DNA of 64,000 nt, taken from contig NZ_CP013920.1 of NCBI RefSeq assembly GCF_001534665.1, positions 772,725 through 836,724 on the forward strand, in the 5' to 3' direction. The DNA is from Candidatus Arsenophonus lipoptenae (lineage in GTDB: Bacteria > Pseudomonadota > Gammaproteobacteria > Enterobacterales > Enterobacteriaceae). Below, piece after piece: positions 1 through 10,171 of this stretch. Position numbers and translations under genes: made by a program. Positions within the stretch are counted from its first letter, which is position 1, and each line of letters starts with the position of its first letter. The notes beneath the pieces are model-generated. The model was not told the DNA's origin, searched no databases, and saw only the letters and a list, made by a program, of their open reading frames with translations.

Positions 1-2556
1 CAGCAGTTTGCTAATGCTGGAATAAAAAAAACTGAAAATGATTCTGTTACCCATAATGAAAAAAAGACTTTGCTTGAATACTTAAATCGTGAAGATGGAA
101 CTACAAATAATCATACTGGAAAGTTAACACTACAGAGAAAAACCCGTAGCATACTTAATGTGCTGAGTACTAGTGGTAAAAGTAAATCAGTTAATATTGA
201 AGTACGTAAAAAACGCACATATATTGACTATGAAATATTAGAAAAAATAAAAACAGAAAAGCAAGAAAGTCAAGAAAAGCAAGAAAGGCAAGATGAAAAG
301 TATAAAGTAGTGGAAAAAAAACATGTGAAACAAAGAAAAATTAATCAAAAAATAATTAAATCTAATCGGGATTTAAATGCTGTTACTGAAAAACAACGAC
401 GAGAAGCTGAAGTAATAGATCTTAAGCGTAAGGTTGAAAAAGAAACACTTCATAAATTTAAAATTGGAGCAAAACGAGTAGCTGATGAAGTTCGTCATAT
501 GGCAAAGGAAAATGCTAAACGTTGGAATATTAATAATCATATTGACGATAATGTAGATTATCATACTACTACTTATCGTCATGCACGTGAAGCAGAAGAT
601 GAAAATGATGAAAAAGAAGAAGGAAAGCGAATTAAACATAGGATTATAAGGAGTATACGACAAAAAAATAATAAAAATTTTGAAAAATTTGATCGTGAAG
701 AGGAAAGATCGGTCGTTCGTACTAATAAAATTAAAAGCAAACAGAAAAAATTAAGTTCATTACAACAAGGTTTCACAAAACCGATATCTGTTATTAATCG
801 TGACGTTGTTATTGGAGAAACTATTTCAGTGTCTGAATTAGCTAATAAAATGGCAATTAAAAGTTCTCAAATTATTAAAACTATGATGAAAATGGGTGCA
901 ATGGTAACTATTAATCAGATTCTTGATCAAGAAACAGCTCAACTTGTTGCAGAAGAAATGGGTCATAAAGTTATATTACGTCGTGAAAATGAATTAGAAA
1001 AAGCTATTTTGATTGATCGTGATATAGGTAAATCAATAATAAAACCAAGATCTCCAGTAGTAACAATTATGGGACATGTAGATCATGGAAAAACTTCTTT
1101 GCTTGATTATATTCGTTCAACTAAAATTGCATCAATGGAAGTAGGTGGGATTACACAACATATAGGTGCTTATCATGTTGAAACAGATAAGGGCATGATT
1201 ACATTTTTAGATACACCAGGACACGCGGCATTTACTTCTATGCGCGCTCGTGGTGTTAAAGTAACTGATATTGTTGTTTTAGTTGTTGCTGCAGATGATG
1301 GAGTAATGCCTCAAACTATAGAAGCTATTCAACATGCTAAGTCTGCTGATGTGCCAATTGTAGTTGCAATTAATAAAATAGATAAAACAGGATCCGATCC
1401 TGAACGGGTTAAAAATGAATTATTAAAATATGGTATTATTGCTGAAGATTTAGGAGGGGAAAATCAATTTATTAATGTTTCTGCAAAAACTGGATTAGGT
1501 ATCGATGAATTATTGCAAGCTATTTTATTGGAAGCTGAGGTATTAGAACTAAAAGCAATTCATACTGGTATGGCATGCGGAGTTGTTATAGAGTCTTATT
1601 TAGATAAATGTCGTGGTGTAGTTGCTACTGTTTTAGTTCAAGAGGGTATTTTGAATAAAGGTGATATTGTATTATGTGGTTTTGAGTATGGTCGTATTCG
1701 TGCAATGCGTAATGAATTAGGGAAAGAAATTCAATCTTCAGGACCATCTATTCCAGTTGAAATTTTAGGATTATCCAATATACCTTCAGCAGGAGATGAA
1801 ATAATGGTTGTTCGTAATGAAAAGAAAGCACGTGAAGTTGCACTTTATCGTCAAGGCAAGTTTCGGGAAGTAAAATTGGCAAATCAGCATAAATTAAAAT
1901 TAGAAACTATGTTTTCTGATATGAAATCTGATAAGATATCTGAATTAAATATTGTATTAAAAACTGATGTACAAGGTACGTGTGAAGCTATTGCTGAGTC
2001 ATTACAAAAAATATCAACTAATAAAGTAAAAGTAAAAATTATTGGTCTAGGTGTTGGTGGTATTACAGAAACTGATGCTACATTAGCATCTGCTTCTAAT
2101 GCAATTATTATTGGGTTTAATGTTCGAGCTGATTTATCTGCAAGAAAAATTATTGAAAATGAAAATTTAGATTTACGTTATTATTCGGTAATTTATAATT
2201 TGATTGATGATATAAAGCAATCTATGAATGGTATGTTAGGCTTTGAATACGAACAGAATATCATAGGATTAGCAGAAGTACGTAATATTTTTAAATCACC
2301 TCAATTTAGTGCTATTGCAGGTTGTATGGTTATTCATGGTATAATAAAACGTAATAATCCTATTCGCATATTACGTGATAATATAGTTATTTATGAAGGT
2401 GAATTAGAATCATTACGTCGTTTTAAAGATGATATTAATGAAGTTTGTAATGGTATGGAGTGTGGTATTGGAGTGAAGGACTATAATGATATACAAGTTG
2501 GTGATATGATAGAAGTTTTTGAAGTTATTAAAATAAAACGTTCTATTGATGCTTAA
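1..2556 (+). CDS. infB: Translation initiation factor IF-2, 5' end cut by window edge
   Basis: GTPase that places initiator tRNA on the 30S subunit and promotes 50S joining. The frame is already open at base 1 ([10 protein letters not shown]), which aligns with about residue 22 of the E. coli protein, so the gene starts outside the window and the TTG at 70 is internal. Visible order: a charged Lys/Glu-rich N-terminal region to about base 780, with a short Gln/Glu/Lys repeat at 257-292; the conserved pre-G-domain segment; then G1 GHVDHGKTS near 1072, G3 DTPGHAAF near 1209 and G4 NKID at 1372-1383; then the beta-barrel and C-terminal fMet-tRNA-binding domains. It heads the enterobacterial infB-rbfA-truB-rpsO-pnp order. 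The C-terminus looks complete. Identity is certain. Confidence 0.97.
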   Translation, partial: QQFANAGIKKTENDSVTHNEKKTLLEYLNREDGTTNNHTGKLTLQRKTRSILNVLSTSGKSKSVNIEVRKKRTYIDYEILEKIKTEKQESQEKQERQDEKYKVVEKKHVKQRKINQKIIKSNRDLNAVTEKQRREAEVIDLKRKVEKETLHKFKIGAKRVADEVRHMAKENAKRWNINNHIDDNVDYHTTTYRHAREAEDENDEKEEGKRIKHRIIRSIRQKNNKNFEKFDREEERSVVRTNKIKSKQKKLSSLQQGFTKPISVINRDVVIGETISVSELANKMAIKSSQIIKTMMKMGAMVTINQILDQETAQLVAEEMGHKVILRRENELEKAILIDRDIGKSIIKPRSPVVTIMGHVDHGKTSLLDYIRSTKIASMEVGGITQHIGAYHVETDKGMITFLDTPGHAAFTSMRARGVKVTDIVVLVVAADDGVMPQTIEAIQHAKSADVPIVVAINKIDKTGSDPERVKNELLKYGIIAEDLGGENQFINVSAKTGLGIDELLQAILLEAEVLELKAIHTGMACGVVIESYLDKCRGVVATVLVQEGILNKGDIVLCGFEYGRIRAMRNELGKEIQSSGPSIPVEILGLSNIPSAGDEIMVVRNEKKAREVALYRQGKFREVKLANQHKLKLETMFSDMKSDKISELNIVLKTDVQGTCEAIAESLQKISTNKVKVKIIGLGVGGITETDATLASASNAIIIGFNVRADLSARKIIENENLDLRYYSVIYNLIDDIKQSMNGMLGFEYEQNIIGLAEVRNIFKSPQFSAIAGCMVIHGIIKRNNPIRILRDNIVIYEGELESLRRFKDDINEVCNGMECGIGVKDYNDIQVGDMIEVFEVIKIKRSIDA

Positions 2557-2681
2557 GTTTTTTATAATTTCGTTAAAGATTGTGTAAAATTATAGATTAA
2601 GATTGAATTAATATTATAAAAGATTTTTAATTTTTAATATAGATACTATTTGTTAATTTAACGTATATAATATTATTGTTT

Positions 2682-2700
2682 GCTAGTATATGATACTAGC
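2682..2700. promoter_or_regulatory. Perfect 8-bp hairpin in the infB-rbfA spacer
   Basis: Arms gctagtat (2682-2689) and atactagc (2693-2700) are exact reverse complements around a 3-base loop. The structure ends 5 bases before the rbfA Shine-Dalgarno-like AAGGA (2706-2710). Each arm carries three G/C bases, richer than the surrounding spacer. There is only a short T run after it, so it is a poor terminator; it may stabilise or gate rbfA translation. Function is inferred only. Confidence 0.4.
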
Positions 2701-2718
2701 ATTTTAAGGAATTTCTTA

Positions 2719-3132
2719 ATGAGAAAATGTTTTTATCGTACTCATCGTATTGCACAGGAAATAAAAAAAAAGATTTCTATTATTTTTCAACTAAAAATTA
2801 AAGATCCTCGTATTAATATGGTTACTATTTCAGAAGTTAAAATTTCTTCTGATTTAGTTTACGCTAAAGTATTTGTTACTTTTTTAAATATATTAGATCA
2901 AAAACATGAAGATATGATTTTTAATAATATTAAATTATTGAATAGTAATATGGCTAAATATATTCGTTTTTTATTAAGTAAAGAAATGCGGTTGCGTATC
3001 ATTCCTGAATTAACTTTTTTTTATGATAATTCTTTAATTAAAGGTATACAGATATCTAATTTAGTTAGTAAGTCAGCTCCTGATAATAAAAATCATCTAG
3101 GTGCTACTAATAATTTCAAGAGTAATAAATGA
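2719..3132 (+). CDS. rbfA: Ribosome-binding factor A
   Basis: Small KH-type protein that binds the 30S subunit and helps mature the 5' end of 16S rRNA, important in the cold. The sequence matches RbfA throughout: RTHRIAQEI near the N-terminus, IKDPRI and the near-invariant PELTFFYDNSL near the C-terminus. I take the ATG at 2719, preceded by AAGGA with 8-base spacing; the frame opens farther upstream from a TTG at 2680, but that would add 13 residues with no counterpart in the family. Length is 137 residues, against 133 in E. coli. The TGA stop overlaps the truB start as ATGA, so translation of the two is probably coupled. Confidence 0.95.
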   Translation: MRKCFYRTHRIAQEIKKKISIIFQLKIKDPRINMVTISEVKISSDLVYAKVFVTFLNILDQKHEDMIFNNIKLLNSNMAKYIRFLLSKEMRLRIIPELTFFYDNSLIKGIQISNLVSKSAPDNKNHLGATNNFKSNK

Positions 3133-4076
3133 GACATCAGAAAGGACGTGATATTCATGGAATATTATTATTAGATAAACCTGTAGATATTTCATCTAAT
3201 AATGCTTTACAAAAAGTAAGATATTTATTCAACGCTAAAAAAGCAGGTCATACTGGTTCACTTGATCCTTTAGCTAGTGGTATGTTGCCTATTTGTTTAG
3301 GTAATGCAACAAAATTTTCACAATATTTACTTGATTCTGATAAGAGGTATAAAGTTATTGCTCGATTAGGAGAACGTACTGATACTTTTGATATATATGG
3401 CAAATTAATTTGTCGACGTCCAATAAAAATAAATCAAACTCAACTTGAGAAAGCATTAGATACATTTCGTGGTGATTTAATACAAATACCACCTATGTAT
3501 TCTGCTATTAAATATCACGGGAAACCACTTTATAAATATATTCGCCAGGGTATTACTATAAAACGTAAAGGTAGATTAATTAAAATTTATGATTTACAAT
3601 GTGAACGTTGGCAAAAAAATGAACTAGAATTAACTATTCATTGTTCAAAAGGAACTTATATAAGAACTCTGATTGATGATTTAGGTGAATTTTTAGGTTG
3701 TGGTGCTAATGTGATCTATTTAAGACGTTTACAGGTAGGTAGTTATTCTATTAAAAATATGGTAACAATGGATAATTTATACACCATCAAACAAAAAACA
3801 AATGGGGGGATTTATTTAAATAAAAAATTAGATTCTTTATTATTACCTATAGATAGCGCTATTAATCATTTTTGTGAAGTAAATGTTCCATATACCATTT
3901 CTAATTTTTTTAAAAAAGGACAATCGATTATTATTCATAATAATTCTTTTTCTAAAAAAATGTTTAAAGGTATGAAAGTTAAAGTTACAGAAGGTGATAT
4001 GCATAAATTCATTGGGATTGCTGAAATAAAAGAACAAAATATAATAACTCCTATCCGTTTAGTATTTGAAAATTAA
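3129..4076 (+). CDS. truB: tRNA pseudouridine-55 synthase
   Basis: Makes pseudouridine at position 55 in the T loop of most elongator tRNAs. The catalytic motif GHTGSLDPLASGMLP is intact with the nucleophilic Asp at about residue 46; other family blocks (RYKVIARLGERTDTFD, IPPMYSAIK, CSKGTYIRTLIDDLG) follow in order. 315 residues, like E. coli (314), so the C-terminal PUA-like part is kept. The ATG overlaps the rbfA stop by four bases (ATGA). There is a 138-base gap to rpsO, which has its own promoter-like sequence. Confidence 0.96.
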   Translation: MRHQKGRDIHGILLLDKPVDISSNNALQKVRYLFNAKKAGHTGSLDPLASGMLPICLGNATKFSQYLLDSDKRYKVIARLGERTDTFDIYGKLICRRPIKINQTQLEKALDTFRGDLIQIPPMYSAIKYHGKPLYKYIRQGITIKRKGRLIKIYDLQCERWQKNELELTIHCSKGTYIRTLIDDLGEFLGCGANVIYLRRLQVGSYSIKNMVTMDNLYTIKQKTNGGIYLNKKLDSLLLPIDSAINHFCEVNVPYTISNFFKKGQSIIIHNNSFSKKMFKGMKVKVTEGDMHKFIGIAEIKEQNIITPIRLVFEN

Positions 4077-4110
4077 TATTAAAAAGTTATGGCAAAGTAT
4101 TAGTTTTATC

Positions 4111-4139
4111 TTGTAATAAAAACAATTTTAGTATATAAT
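4111..4139 (+). promoter_or_regulatory. Sigma-70-type promoter for rpsO
   Basis: TTGTAA (4111-4116), a 17-base spacer and a perfect TATAAT (4134-4139) followed by GCGATT lie about 76 bases before the rpsO ATG. E. coli rpsO also has its own promoter in the truB-rpsO spacer. The background is AT-rich, so chance TATAAT boxes are common; the correct spacing to a recognisable -35 box and the synteny raise confidence. Confidence 0.55.
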
Positions 4140-4214
4140 GCGATTGGTTATTAGTTCTAATAATTATATATTAGTTTCCTTTGTTTGATTTTTATAGAAA
4201 ATTTGGAGATGTTA

Positions 4215-4472
4215 ATGTATTCAAAAGCAAATATTATAGCAGAATATAGCAATAATAAAAAAGATACAGGTTCAAATGAAGTACAAGTTGCTTTATTAAC
4301 CGCAAAAATTAATCTTTTACAAAATCATTTCATTAAACACAAGAAAGATCACCATAGTCGCCGCGGTTTATTAAAAATGGTTTCTAAACGTCGTAAGCAA
4401 TTAAATTATTTGAAAATTAAAAATTTTGATAGCTATGTAAAACTTATTAATTGTTTGGAATTGCGTCATTAA
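4215..4472 (+). CDS. rpsO: 30S ribosomal protein S15
   Basis: Primary 16S rRNA-binding protein of the small-subunit platform. The signature from [17 protein letters not shown] through [20 protein letters not shown] to the C-terminus matches S15. Two in-frame ATGs lie close together (4209, 4215); I prefer 4215 because GGAG (4205-4208) then has about 6-base spacing, while it abuts the 4209 ATG. The product is then 85 residues, near the family length of 89. An upstream frame extension has no family counterpart. The stop codon TAA (4470-4472) is the first part of a very long hairpin. Confidence 0.95.
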   Translation: MYSKANIIAEYSNNKKDTGSNEVQVALLTAKINLLQNHFIKHKKDHHSRRGLLKMVSKRRKQLNYLKIKNFDSYVKLINCLELRH

Positions 4473-4538
4473 TCAATCTCTTTTTAGTATAAAGGGGCCT
4501 TTTAAAATTGGCCCCTTTATACTAAAAAGAGATTGATT
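4471..4538 (+). terminator. 29-bp perfect hairpin between rpsO and pnp (terminator / processing site)
   Basis: Bases 4471-4499 and 4510-4538 are exact reverse complements over 29 bp, with a 10-base loop (4500-4509). The stem starts inside the rpsO stop codon and contains the GGGGCC/GGCCCC block, the most GC-rich run in the neighbourhood. A T-rich run (ACTTTTTTAT) follows some bases later. In E. coli the rpsO-pnp spacer carries the rpsO terminator and an RNase III-cleaved stem by which PNPase controls its own mRNA. A stem this long and perfect would be an excellent RNase III substrate; which of the two roles it plays is inference. Confidence 0.85.
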
Positions 4539-4724
4539 TGATACTTTTTTATATTATTTAGATGTTTTATATAACAAAACTTAATAATATTTAAAATAAG
4601 TGTTATGTTAATGTATTAAATAAAATTTATAGTATTTATTTAGTTTTTAATATTAAATCTATATAGTTAAAGCTAAAAATATTATTATATAAATAATTGG
4701 TAATATTTAATAAGGGTATTTAAT

Positions 4725-6824
4725 TTGCTTAATCCTATTATTCATAAATTTCAATATGGCCATCATACTGTTACTATTGAAACTGGTATAATGGCACGTC
4801 AAGCAACTGCTTCTGTGATGATTAACATGGATGGTACAGCTGTATTTGTAACTGTAGTTGGCCAAAAGAAAATTAAAAAAGGATTAGATTTTTTTCCGTT
4901 AACAGTTAACTATCAAGAACGTTGTTATGCCGCAGGACGAATACCTGGCAGTTTTTTTAGGCGCGAAGGACGACCTAGTGAAAAAGAAATACTAACTGCT
5001 AGGCTTATTGATCGTCCAATTCGTCCTTTATTTCCAGAAGGATTTGTTAATGAAATACAAATTATTGCAACAGTAGTATCTATCAATCCACAAGTAAATC
5101 CTGATATTGTTGCTATGATTGGTGCATCTGCTGTATTATCTATATCAGGTATCCCATTTGATGGCCCAATTGGTGCTGCACGGGTTGGTTATGTTGATAA
5201 TCAATATATTTTAAATCCTACAGTTGATGAATTAAAAATAAGTCACTTAGATTTAATAGTCGCTAGTACATCAAATGCAGTAATAATGATAGAATCAAAA
5301 GCAGATTTATTAACTGAAGAACAAATATTTGGTGCAATAATTTTTGGTCATGAACAACAACAAATTGTAATTGAAAATATTAATTCTTTAACTATAAAAA
5401 TTAATAAAGAAAAATGGAATTGGCAGCCAGATTTAATTAATGAAGAATTAAATATTCATATAACTGAACTAGTTGAAAAATATTTATGTAATATTTTCAG
5501 TATTACTGAAAAACAAGAACGTTATGCTAACATTGATAAAATAAAAGAAGATCTAATTAATACTCTGTTAAAAGAAAATGCATCTTTAGATATTATAGAA
5601 ATTAACAAAATTTTTTCTAAGTTAGAAAGAAAAATAGTGCGGAATCGTATATTAAAAAATGAATCAAGAATTGATGGTAGAGAAAAAGATATGATAAGAT
5701 CTCTTGATGTACGTACTGGTATATTACCACGCACCCACGGTTCAGCTTTATTTACTAGAGGAGAAACACAAGCATTAGTCACAGTAACTCTAGGAACTGA
5801 ACGAGATGCACAAATTATTGATGAACCTATGGGTGAGTATATAGATCGATTTTTGTTTCATTATAATTTTCCATCTTATTCAGTTGGTGAAATAAGTATG
5901 CTTGGTACTCCTAAGCGTCGTGAAATTGGTCATGGATATTTAGCAAAACGTGCCATGTTGCCAGTTATTCCTAAACAATTAGAATTCCCTTATACTATAC
6001 GTGTAGTTTCTGAAATAACTGAATCTAATGGTTCTTCTTCTATGGCTTCTATATGTGGGGCGTCATTAGCGCTAATGGATGCTGGAGTTCCAATTAAATC
6101 AGCAATAGCAGGGATTTCTATGGGATTAGTAAAAGAAAAAAATAATTTTATTATTCTTTCTGATATCTTAGGTGATGAAGATCATTTAGGCGATATGGAT
6201 TTTAAAGTAGCAGGTAGTCGTGAAGGTATTAGTGCTTTACAAATGGATGTAAAAATTAATAGTATTACGCAAGATATTATTCAAATTGCTCTACATCAAG
6301 CAAAAGGAGCCAGGTTGCATATTTTAAATATAATGGAAGAGGTAATTAGTAGACCTCGTGATGATATTTCTGAATTTGCGCCTAGAATTCATACTATACG
6401 AATTAATCCTATTAAAATTAAAGATGTGATAGGTAAAGGTGGTTCTGTTATTCGTGCTTTGACAGAAGAAACAGGTACTATAATTGAGATTAATGATGAT
6501 GGTACAATAAAAATTGCAGCAACTGATATTTCTAAAACCAAAGCTGCTATCAGACGTATTGAAGATATTACTGCAGAAATTGAAGTTGGTCGTATATATA
6601 ATGGTAAGGTTACACGTATTGTTGATTTTGGAGCTTTTGTTTCTATAAGTAGTGGTAAAGAGGGATTAGTACATATTTCACAAATATCAGAAAAAAGAGT
6701 AGAAAAGGTTATTGATTATTTACAGTTAGGTCAAGAAGTGACGGTTAAAGTATTAGATATTGATCGACAAAATCGTATTAAACTCAGTATTAAAGAGGTC
6801 ATTTCTAGCAAGAAACTTTTCTGA
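4725..6824 (+). CDS. pnp: Polynucleotide phosphorylase
   Basis: 3'-5' phosphorolytic exoribonuclease, part of the RNA degradosome. 699 residues, close to the E. coli form (711) but with the Ala/Pro-rich tail missing: it ends soon after the S1 domain. Two RNase PH domains are present; the second carries the catalytic block [20 protein letters not shown] ([20 protein letters not shown]) and S1 ([18 protein letters not shown]) domains follow. The start is TTG at 4725 ([12 protein letters not shown]), with TAAGGG (4711-4716) upstream; E. coli pnp also begins with UUG, so this weak start appears conserved. The leader is 186 bases and begins after the long rpsO hairpin. Confidence 0.97.
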   Translation: MLNPIIHKFQYGHHTVTIETGIMARQATASVMINMDGTAVFVTVVGQKKIKKGLDFFPLTVNYQERCYAAGRIPGSFFRREGRPSEKEILTARLIDRPIRPLFPEGFVNEIQIIATVVSINPQVNPDIVAMIGASAVLSISGIPFDGPIGAARVGYVDNQYILNPTVDELKISHLDLIVASTSNAVIMIESKADLLTEEQIFGAIIFGHEQQQIVIENINSLTIKINKEKWNWQPDLINEELNIHITELVEKYLCNIFSITEKQERYANIDKIKEDLINTLLKENASLDIIEINKIFSKLERKIVRNRILKNESRIDGREKDMIRSLDVRTGILPRTHGSALFTRGETQALVTVTLGTERDAQIIDEPMGEYIDRFLFHYNFPSYSVGEISMLGTPKRREIGHGYLAKRAMLPVIPKQLEFPYTIRVVSEITESNGSSSMASICGASLALMDAGVPIKSAIAGISMGLVKEKNNFIILSDILGDEDHLGDMDFKVAGSREGISALQMDVKINSITQDIIQIALHQAKGARLHILNIMEEVISRPRDDISEFAPRIHTIRINPIKIKDVIGKGGSVIRALTEETGTIIEINDDGTIKIAATDISKTKAAIRRIEDITAEIEVGRIYNGKVTRIVDFGAFVSISSGKEGLVHISQISEKRVEKVIDYLQLGQEVTVKVLDIDRQNRIKLSIKEVISSKKLF

Positions 6825-6842
6825 ATAAAACAAGTTTTTTTT
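6813..6842 (+). terminator. Candidate pnp terminator overlapping the stop codon
   Basis: AAACTT (6813-6818) pairs with AAGTTT (6832-6837), followed by an unbroken T run to 6842. The 13-base loop contains the pnp stop TGA (6822-6824). The stem is short and weak, but the long T tract and position fit an intrinsic terminator. Confidence 0.45.
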
Positions 6843-7436
6843 AAAATAAATATTTTATATTAAGTATGTATTAATAATTTTTCATATACTGACTATTTAA
6901 GTCAATAATTAATTTAAAAAAGTTTTTGTAAAAAATATTACGACAGTAAATAAAATTAATTCGTATTATAGTTAAATTATAATTCTAAAATTATTATTTA
7001 TAAAAATAATTTATATATCAATTATTATAAAATGCTCATTTAATTAAAAATTATATAAGTAATTGTTTATAACAAAAAATGCAGTTTATAACTAATATTT
7101 GTAAAATATTTAATATTTCTTAAATTTAATAAAATTAAATTTTATTCTAGTTAATAAAACATCCAGTTTATATTATATTAATTATATAAAAAATTAATTA
7201 TATAAAAATTAATATTTTTTATGTATGATTATATATTAAATTAATTAAACTTTTAACATAAAACATCAAAAAAACATCAGTGGGACAAATAAATTATCAC
7301 TATTTAGAATTTTTTATAATTTTAAAAAATATTTGTCTAGTAACATAATTTTAGCCAGTTAATATTTTAATAAGATTAAGAGAAATTTTTATAAAGCTAT
7401 CTAAACTGGCTACCATAAATACATGAGGCATTTTAC
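6825..7436. other. pnp-deaD spacer; nlpI absent
   Basis: E. coli has nlpI here. I could not find any recognisable piece of NlpI in either strand. It holds a loose tandem repeat at 7177-7213 (about 15-16 bases, just over two copies) and an inverted repeat at 7352-7412 close to deaD. The rest is low-complexity A+T. Confidence 0.6.
7352..7412. promoter_or_regulatory. Spaced inverted repeat in the deaD leader
   Basis: TAGCCAGTT (7352-7360) and AACTGGCTA (7404-7412) are exact complements separated by 43 bases, ending 24 bases before the deaD start. The arms are the only GC-bearing words in a very AT-rich spacer. E. coli deaD is known for a long structured leader; a comparable long-range stem here is inference. 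Confidence 0.35.
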
Positions 7437-9266
7437 ATGACCAATGAGACTGAAATCTCTTTTGCTGATTTAGGTTTATCAACACCAATTATTTCTGCAT
7501 TAAATGATTTAGGTTATGAAAAACCATCTCCTATACAAAAACAATGCATTCCTTATTTATTAGATGGTGGTGATTTATTAGGTATAGCACAAACTGGTAG
7601 CGGGAAAACAGCAGCATTTAGTTTACCATTGTTACATAACATAGATATGTTATTAAAATTCCCCCAACTATTAATATTAGCTCCAACTCGTGAATTAGCA
7701 GTACAAGTTTCAGAAGCAATAATTGAATTTTCTAAATATATGAGCAATATAAAAGTAGTTGCACTTTATGGTGGTCAACGTTATGACTTGCAGTTACGTG
7801 CACTTAAAAACGGTCCACAAATTGTAGTAGGAACACCTGGTCGTTTATTAGATCATTTAAGACGAGGCACTTTAAATCTTTTTTATTTACGTGGGTTAGT
7901 TATCGATGAAGCTGATGAAATGTTACGTATGGGATTTATTGAAGACGTTGAAAATATTATGAATAAAATTCCAAATAAACATCAAACAGCATTATTTTCT
8001 GCTACAATGAGAACAGCTATTCGTCGTATTACTTATAAATTCATGAAATCACCTAAAGAAGTTAGCATAAAATCTAATATTAAAACTAGACCAGATATTA
8101 CCCAAAGATATTGGTTTGTTTATGGTATGCGTAAACATGAAGCATTAGTTCGTTTTTTAGAGGTGGAAGATTTTGATGCAGCAATTATTTTTGTACGTAC
8201 TAAAAATGCTACATTAGAAGTTTCTGCAGCACTTGAAAGTAGTGGTTATAATAGTTCAGCATTAAATGGTGATATGAACCAAACTTTACGTGAACAAACA
8301 TTAGAACGTCTAAAAGATGGACGTCTTGACATATTAATAGCTACTGATATTGCAGCAAGAGGTCTGGACGTTGAACGTATTAGTTTGGTTATTAACTATG
8401 ATATACCTATGAATGCTGAATCTTATGTTCATAGAATTGGTCGTACTGGAAGAGCTGGAAGAGCTGGTCGTGCTCTCTTGTTCGTAGATCATCGTGAACG
8501 TAGGTTCTTACGTAATATTGAACGTACTATAAAGCAATCTATTCCTGAAATTTATTTGCCTAATTCTTCTGTTTTAAGTGAACGACGACAAGCTAAATTT
8601 ACTGAAAATATTTTAAAGCAATTAAAAATAGGTAATTTAGAAAAATATCGTTTATTATTGAATAAATTCAGTAATGTTAATGGGTTAGATATAGAAACTT
8701 TAGCTTCAATTTTATTAAAAATGGCACAAGGTAATCGACCATTAATATTACCACCAGATCCAGTTAATAAAAATAAATATCAAATTAGTAAGAAAAATGA
8801 AATTTCTCCTAATAAAGTTTTTTCTAAATGTAAAAAAAGAAAACGTGAAAGGCATACTACCCATGGTGATATGCAATTATATCGTATTGAAGTTGGTCTT
8901 AATGATGGCGTTGAAGTTAGGCATATTGTTGGTGCAATTGCTAATGAAGCAGATATTAATAGTCGTTATATTGGTAATATTGAGTTATTTGCTTATCATT
9001 CAACGATAGAATTATTAAAAGGTATACCAAATGAAATATTTAATCATTTAACACATACACGTATTTTAAATAAACCAATTAGAATGCAATTATTAAGTAA
9101 AAAAAATTTATTTGAACATAATAATAGTACATGCTACCGTAATTATAGTGAATTTCGCAAACGAGGACGTAGATTTAGTAATGAACATGAACGTGAACAC
9201 TTCAGAAATCGTAATTCTGAACATCATAATTCTATTTTACGTCGTAAGATAAATTGTAATATTTAA
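7437..9266 (+). CDS. deaD: Cold-shock DEAD-box RNA helicase DeaD (CsdA)
   Basis: ATP-dependent RNA helicase acting in 50S assembly and mRNA decay at low temperature. Motifs seen: Q motif region near residues 11-35, Walker A AQTGSGKT (51-58), [18 protein letters not shown] at 157-160, SAT, and [10 protein letters not shown] late in domain 2. The DeaD-specific C-terminal RNA-binding domain is present ([20 protein letters not shown]...), followed by a basic tail. 609 residues, about 20 shorter than E. coli because the Arg/Gly-rich tail is eroded. ATG at 7437 follows ATGAGG (7422-7427). The order pnp then deaD is as in enterobacteria, without nlpI. Confidence 0.97.
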   Translation: MTNETEISFADLGLSTPIISALNDLGYEKPSPIQKQCIPYLLDGGDLLGIAQTGSGKTAAFSLPLLHNIDMLLKFPQLLILAPTRELAVQVSEAIIEFSKYMSNIKVVALYGGQRYDLQLRALKNGPQIVVGTPGRLLDHLRRGTLNLFYLRGLVIDEADEMLRMGFIEDVENIMNKIPNKHQTALFSATMRTAIRRITYKFMKSPKEVSIKSNIKTRPDITQRYWFVYGMRKHEALVRFLEVEDFDAAIIFVRTKNATLEVSAALESSGYNSSALNGDMNQTLREQTLERLKDGRLDILIATDIAARGLDVERISLVINYDIPMNAESYVHRIGRTGRAGRAGRALLFVDHRERRFLRNIERTIKQSIPEIYLPNSSVLSERRQAKFTENILKQLKIGNLEKYRLLLNKFSNVNGLDIETLASILLKMAQGNRPLILPPDPVNKNKYQISKKNEISPNKVFSKCKKRKRERHTTHGDMQLYRIEVGLNDGVEVRHIVGAIANEADINSRYIGNIELFAYHSTIELLKGIPNEIFNHLTHTRILNKPIRMQLLSKKNLFEHNNSTCYRNYSEFRKRGRRFSNEHEREHFRNRNSEHHNSILRRKINCNI

Positions 9267-9694
9267 TATTAGGTAAAACTTAAAATTTTTCTAATAACAA
9301 AAAAATATTTAGTTGAATTTTAATTTTATCTTTATACCTTAAAATAGCATGTAAATATAAATATAATTTATAGTACTAATATACTAAAAAAGTAATTTTT
9401 ATCCTGTTGAATTAATTAATTTTAGAATTATAAAATTAATATTTTCTGAATATACATATTTTATAAAATTTTAAATTTTAATTTTTTTTGAAAAAACTTT
9501 TATTTTTGCTAAATGGTCAAGTACTACTTATTTTTTATAATATTCTTATTATTTGAAATAATATACATAATTTTTAGAAAATATTTATAATTATAAGTTT
9601 GATTTATATGACATTTTATTATTTAAATATTAGAATTTGATATAATAATTTGGCATTCATTTTTAATCTATATAAATTAATAATATGTGTTTAA
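9267..9694. other. deaD-pyrI convergent spacer
   Basis: Between the ends of two convergent genes. No coding remnant recognised. It contains a 10-bp inverted repeat (9415-9424 / 9431-9440) that could act as a weak terminator, and the outer arm of the pyrI stop-codon hairpin at its right end. The rest is homopolymer-rich A+T. Confidence 0.6.
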
Positions 9695-9710
9695 CTACAT
9701 ATTATTAATT
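9675..9710 (-). terminator. 14-bp hairpin straddling the pyrI stop codon
   Basis: Bases 9675-9688 and 9697-9710 are exact complements with an 8-base loop. The right arm encodes the last pyrI codons, and the TAG stop (9695-9697) lies at the loop boundary. No long T tract follows on the minus strand, so it may protect the mRNA 3' end rather than terminate. Confidence 0.4.
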
Positions 9711-10159
9711 ACCGCATTACGATTAAAGATTTGTTCACAATATTTACAAATTAAGATAACGTCATGATTTTGTTTTATAATGTTAAAACTGCTAATAATA
9801 GGCTCATTATGACTAATGCAGTTGGTATTAGGACAAATTAGCACTTCATCAATTTGTTCTGGTATATTAATTGATAATTTTTTTTCTACTTTATAATCTT
9901 TGATACAATTAATTGTAGCATTTGGAGCATATATTGCTAATTTATTTGCTTGTTCAGAAGTTAGAAAAGTATTTTCAATTTTAATTAAATCTTTTCTTCC
10001 TAATAAATTAGATGGTAAATTTAATCCTACTGTAATACGTTGATCAGTTTGTGTTAATTTAAATAATAAAAGCAATTTAAAACCTATTTTAGCAGTTATA
10101 TGATCTATAACGGTACCACATCTAATTGCTTCGACTTGTAATTTATGATTATTAGCCAT
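9695..10159 (-). CDS. pyrI: Aspartate carbamoyltransferase regulatory chain
   Basis: Regulatory subunit of the ATCase dodecamer; binds CTP/ATP and couples nucleotide levels to the catalytic trimers. 154 residues, near the E. coli length (153). N-terminal allosteric domain ([40 protein letters not shown]) and C-terminal zinc domain with all four ligands at C109, C114, C138 and C141, so the contact with the catalytic chain should be intact. Starts 12 bases after pyrB on the same strand, as a typical pyrBI operon. Retention of the allosteric chain in such a reduced genome is notable. The last codons form part of a hairpin. Confidence 0.96.
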   Translation of the reverse strand: MANNHKLQVEAIRCGTVIDHITAKIGFKLLLLFKLTQTDQRITVGLNLPSNLLGRKDLIKIENTFLTSEQANKLAIYAPNATINCIKDYKVEKKLSINIPEQIDEVLICPNTNCISHNEPIISSFNIIKQNHDVILICKYCEQIFNRNAVINNM

Positions 10160-10171
10160 ATTTTATATACC

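Noticed and set aside
373..776. Two Phe/Ser-rich minus-strand frames
   Set aside because: Antisense to the charged IF-2 N-terminal region, whose Lys/Glu codons read as Phe/Ser on the other strand.
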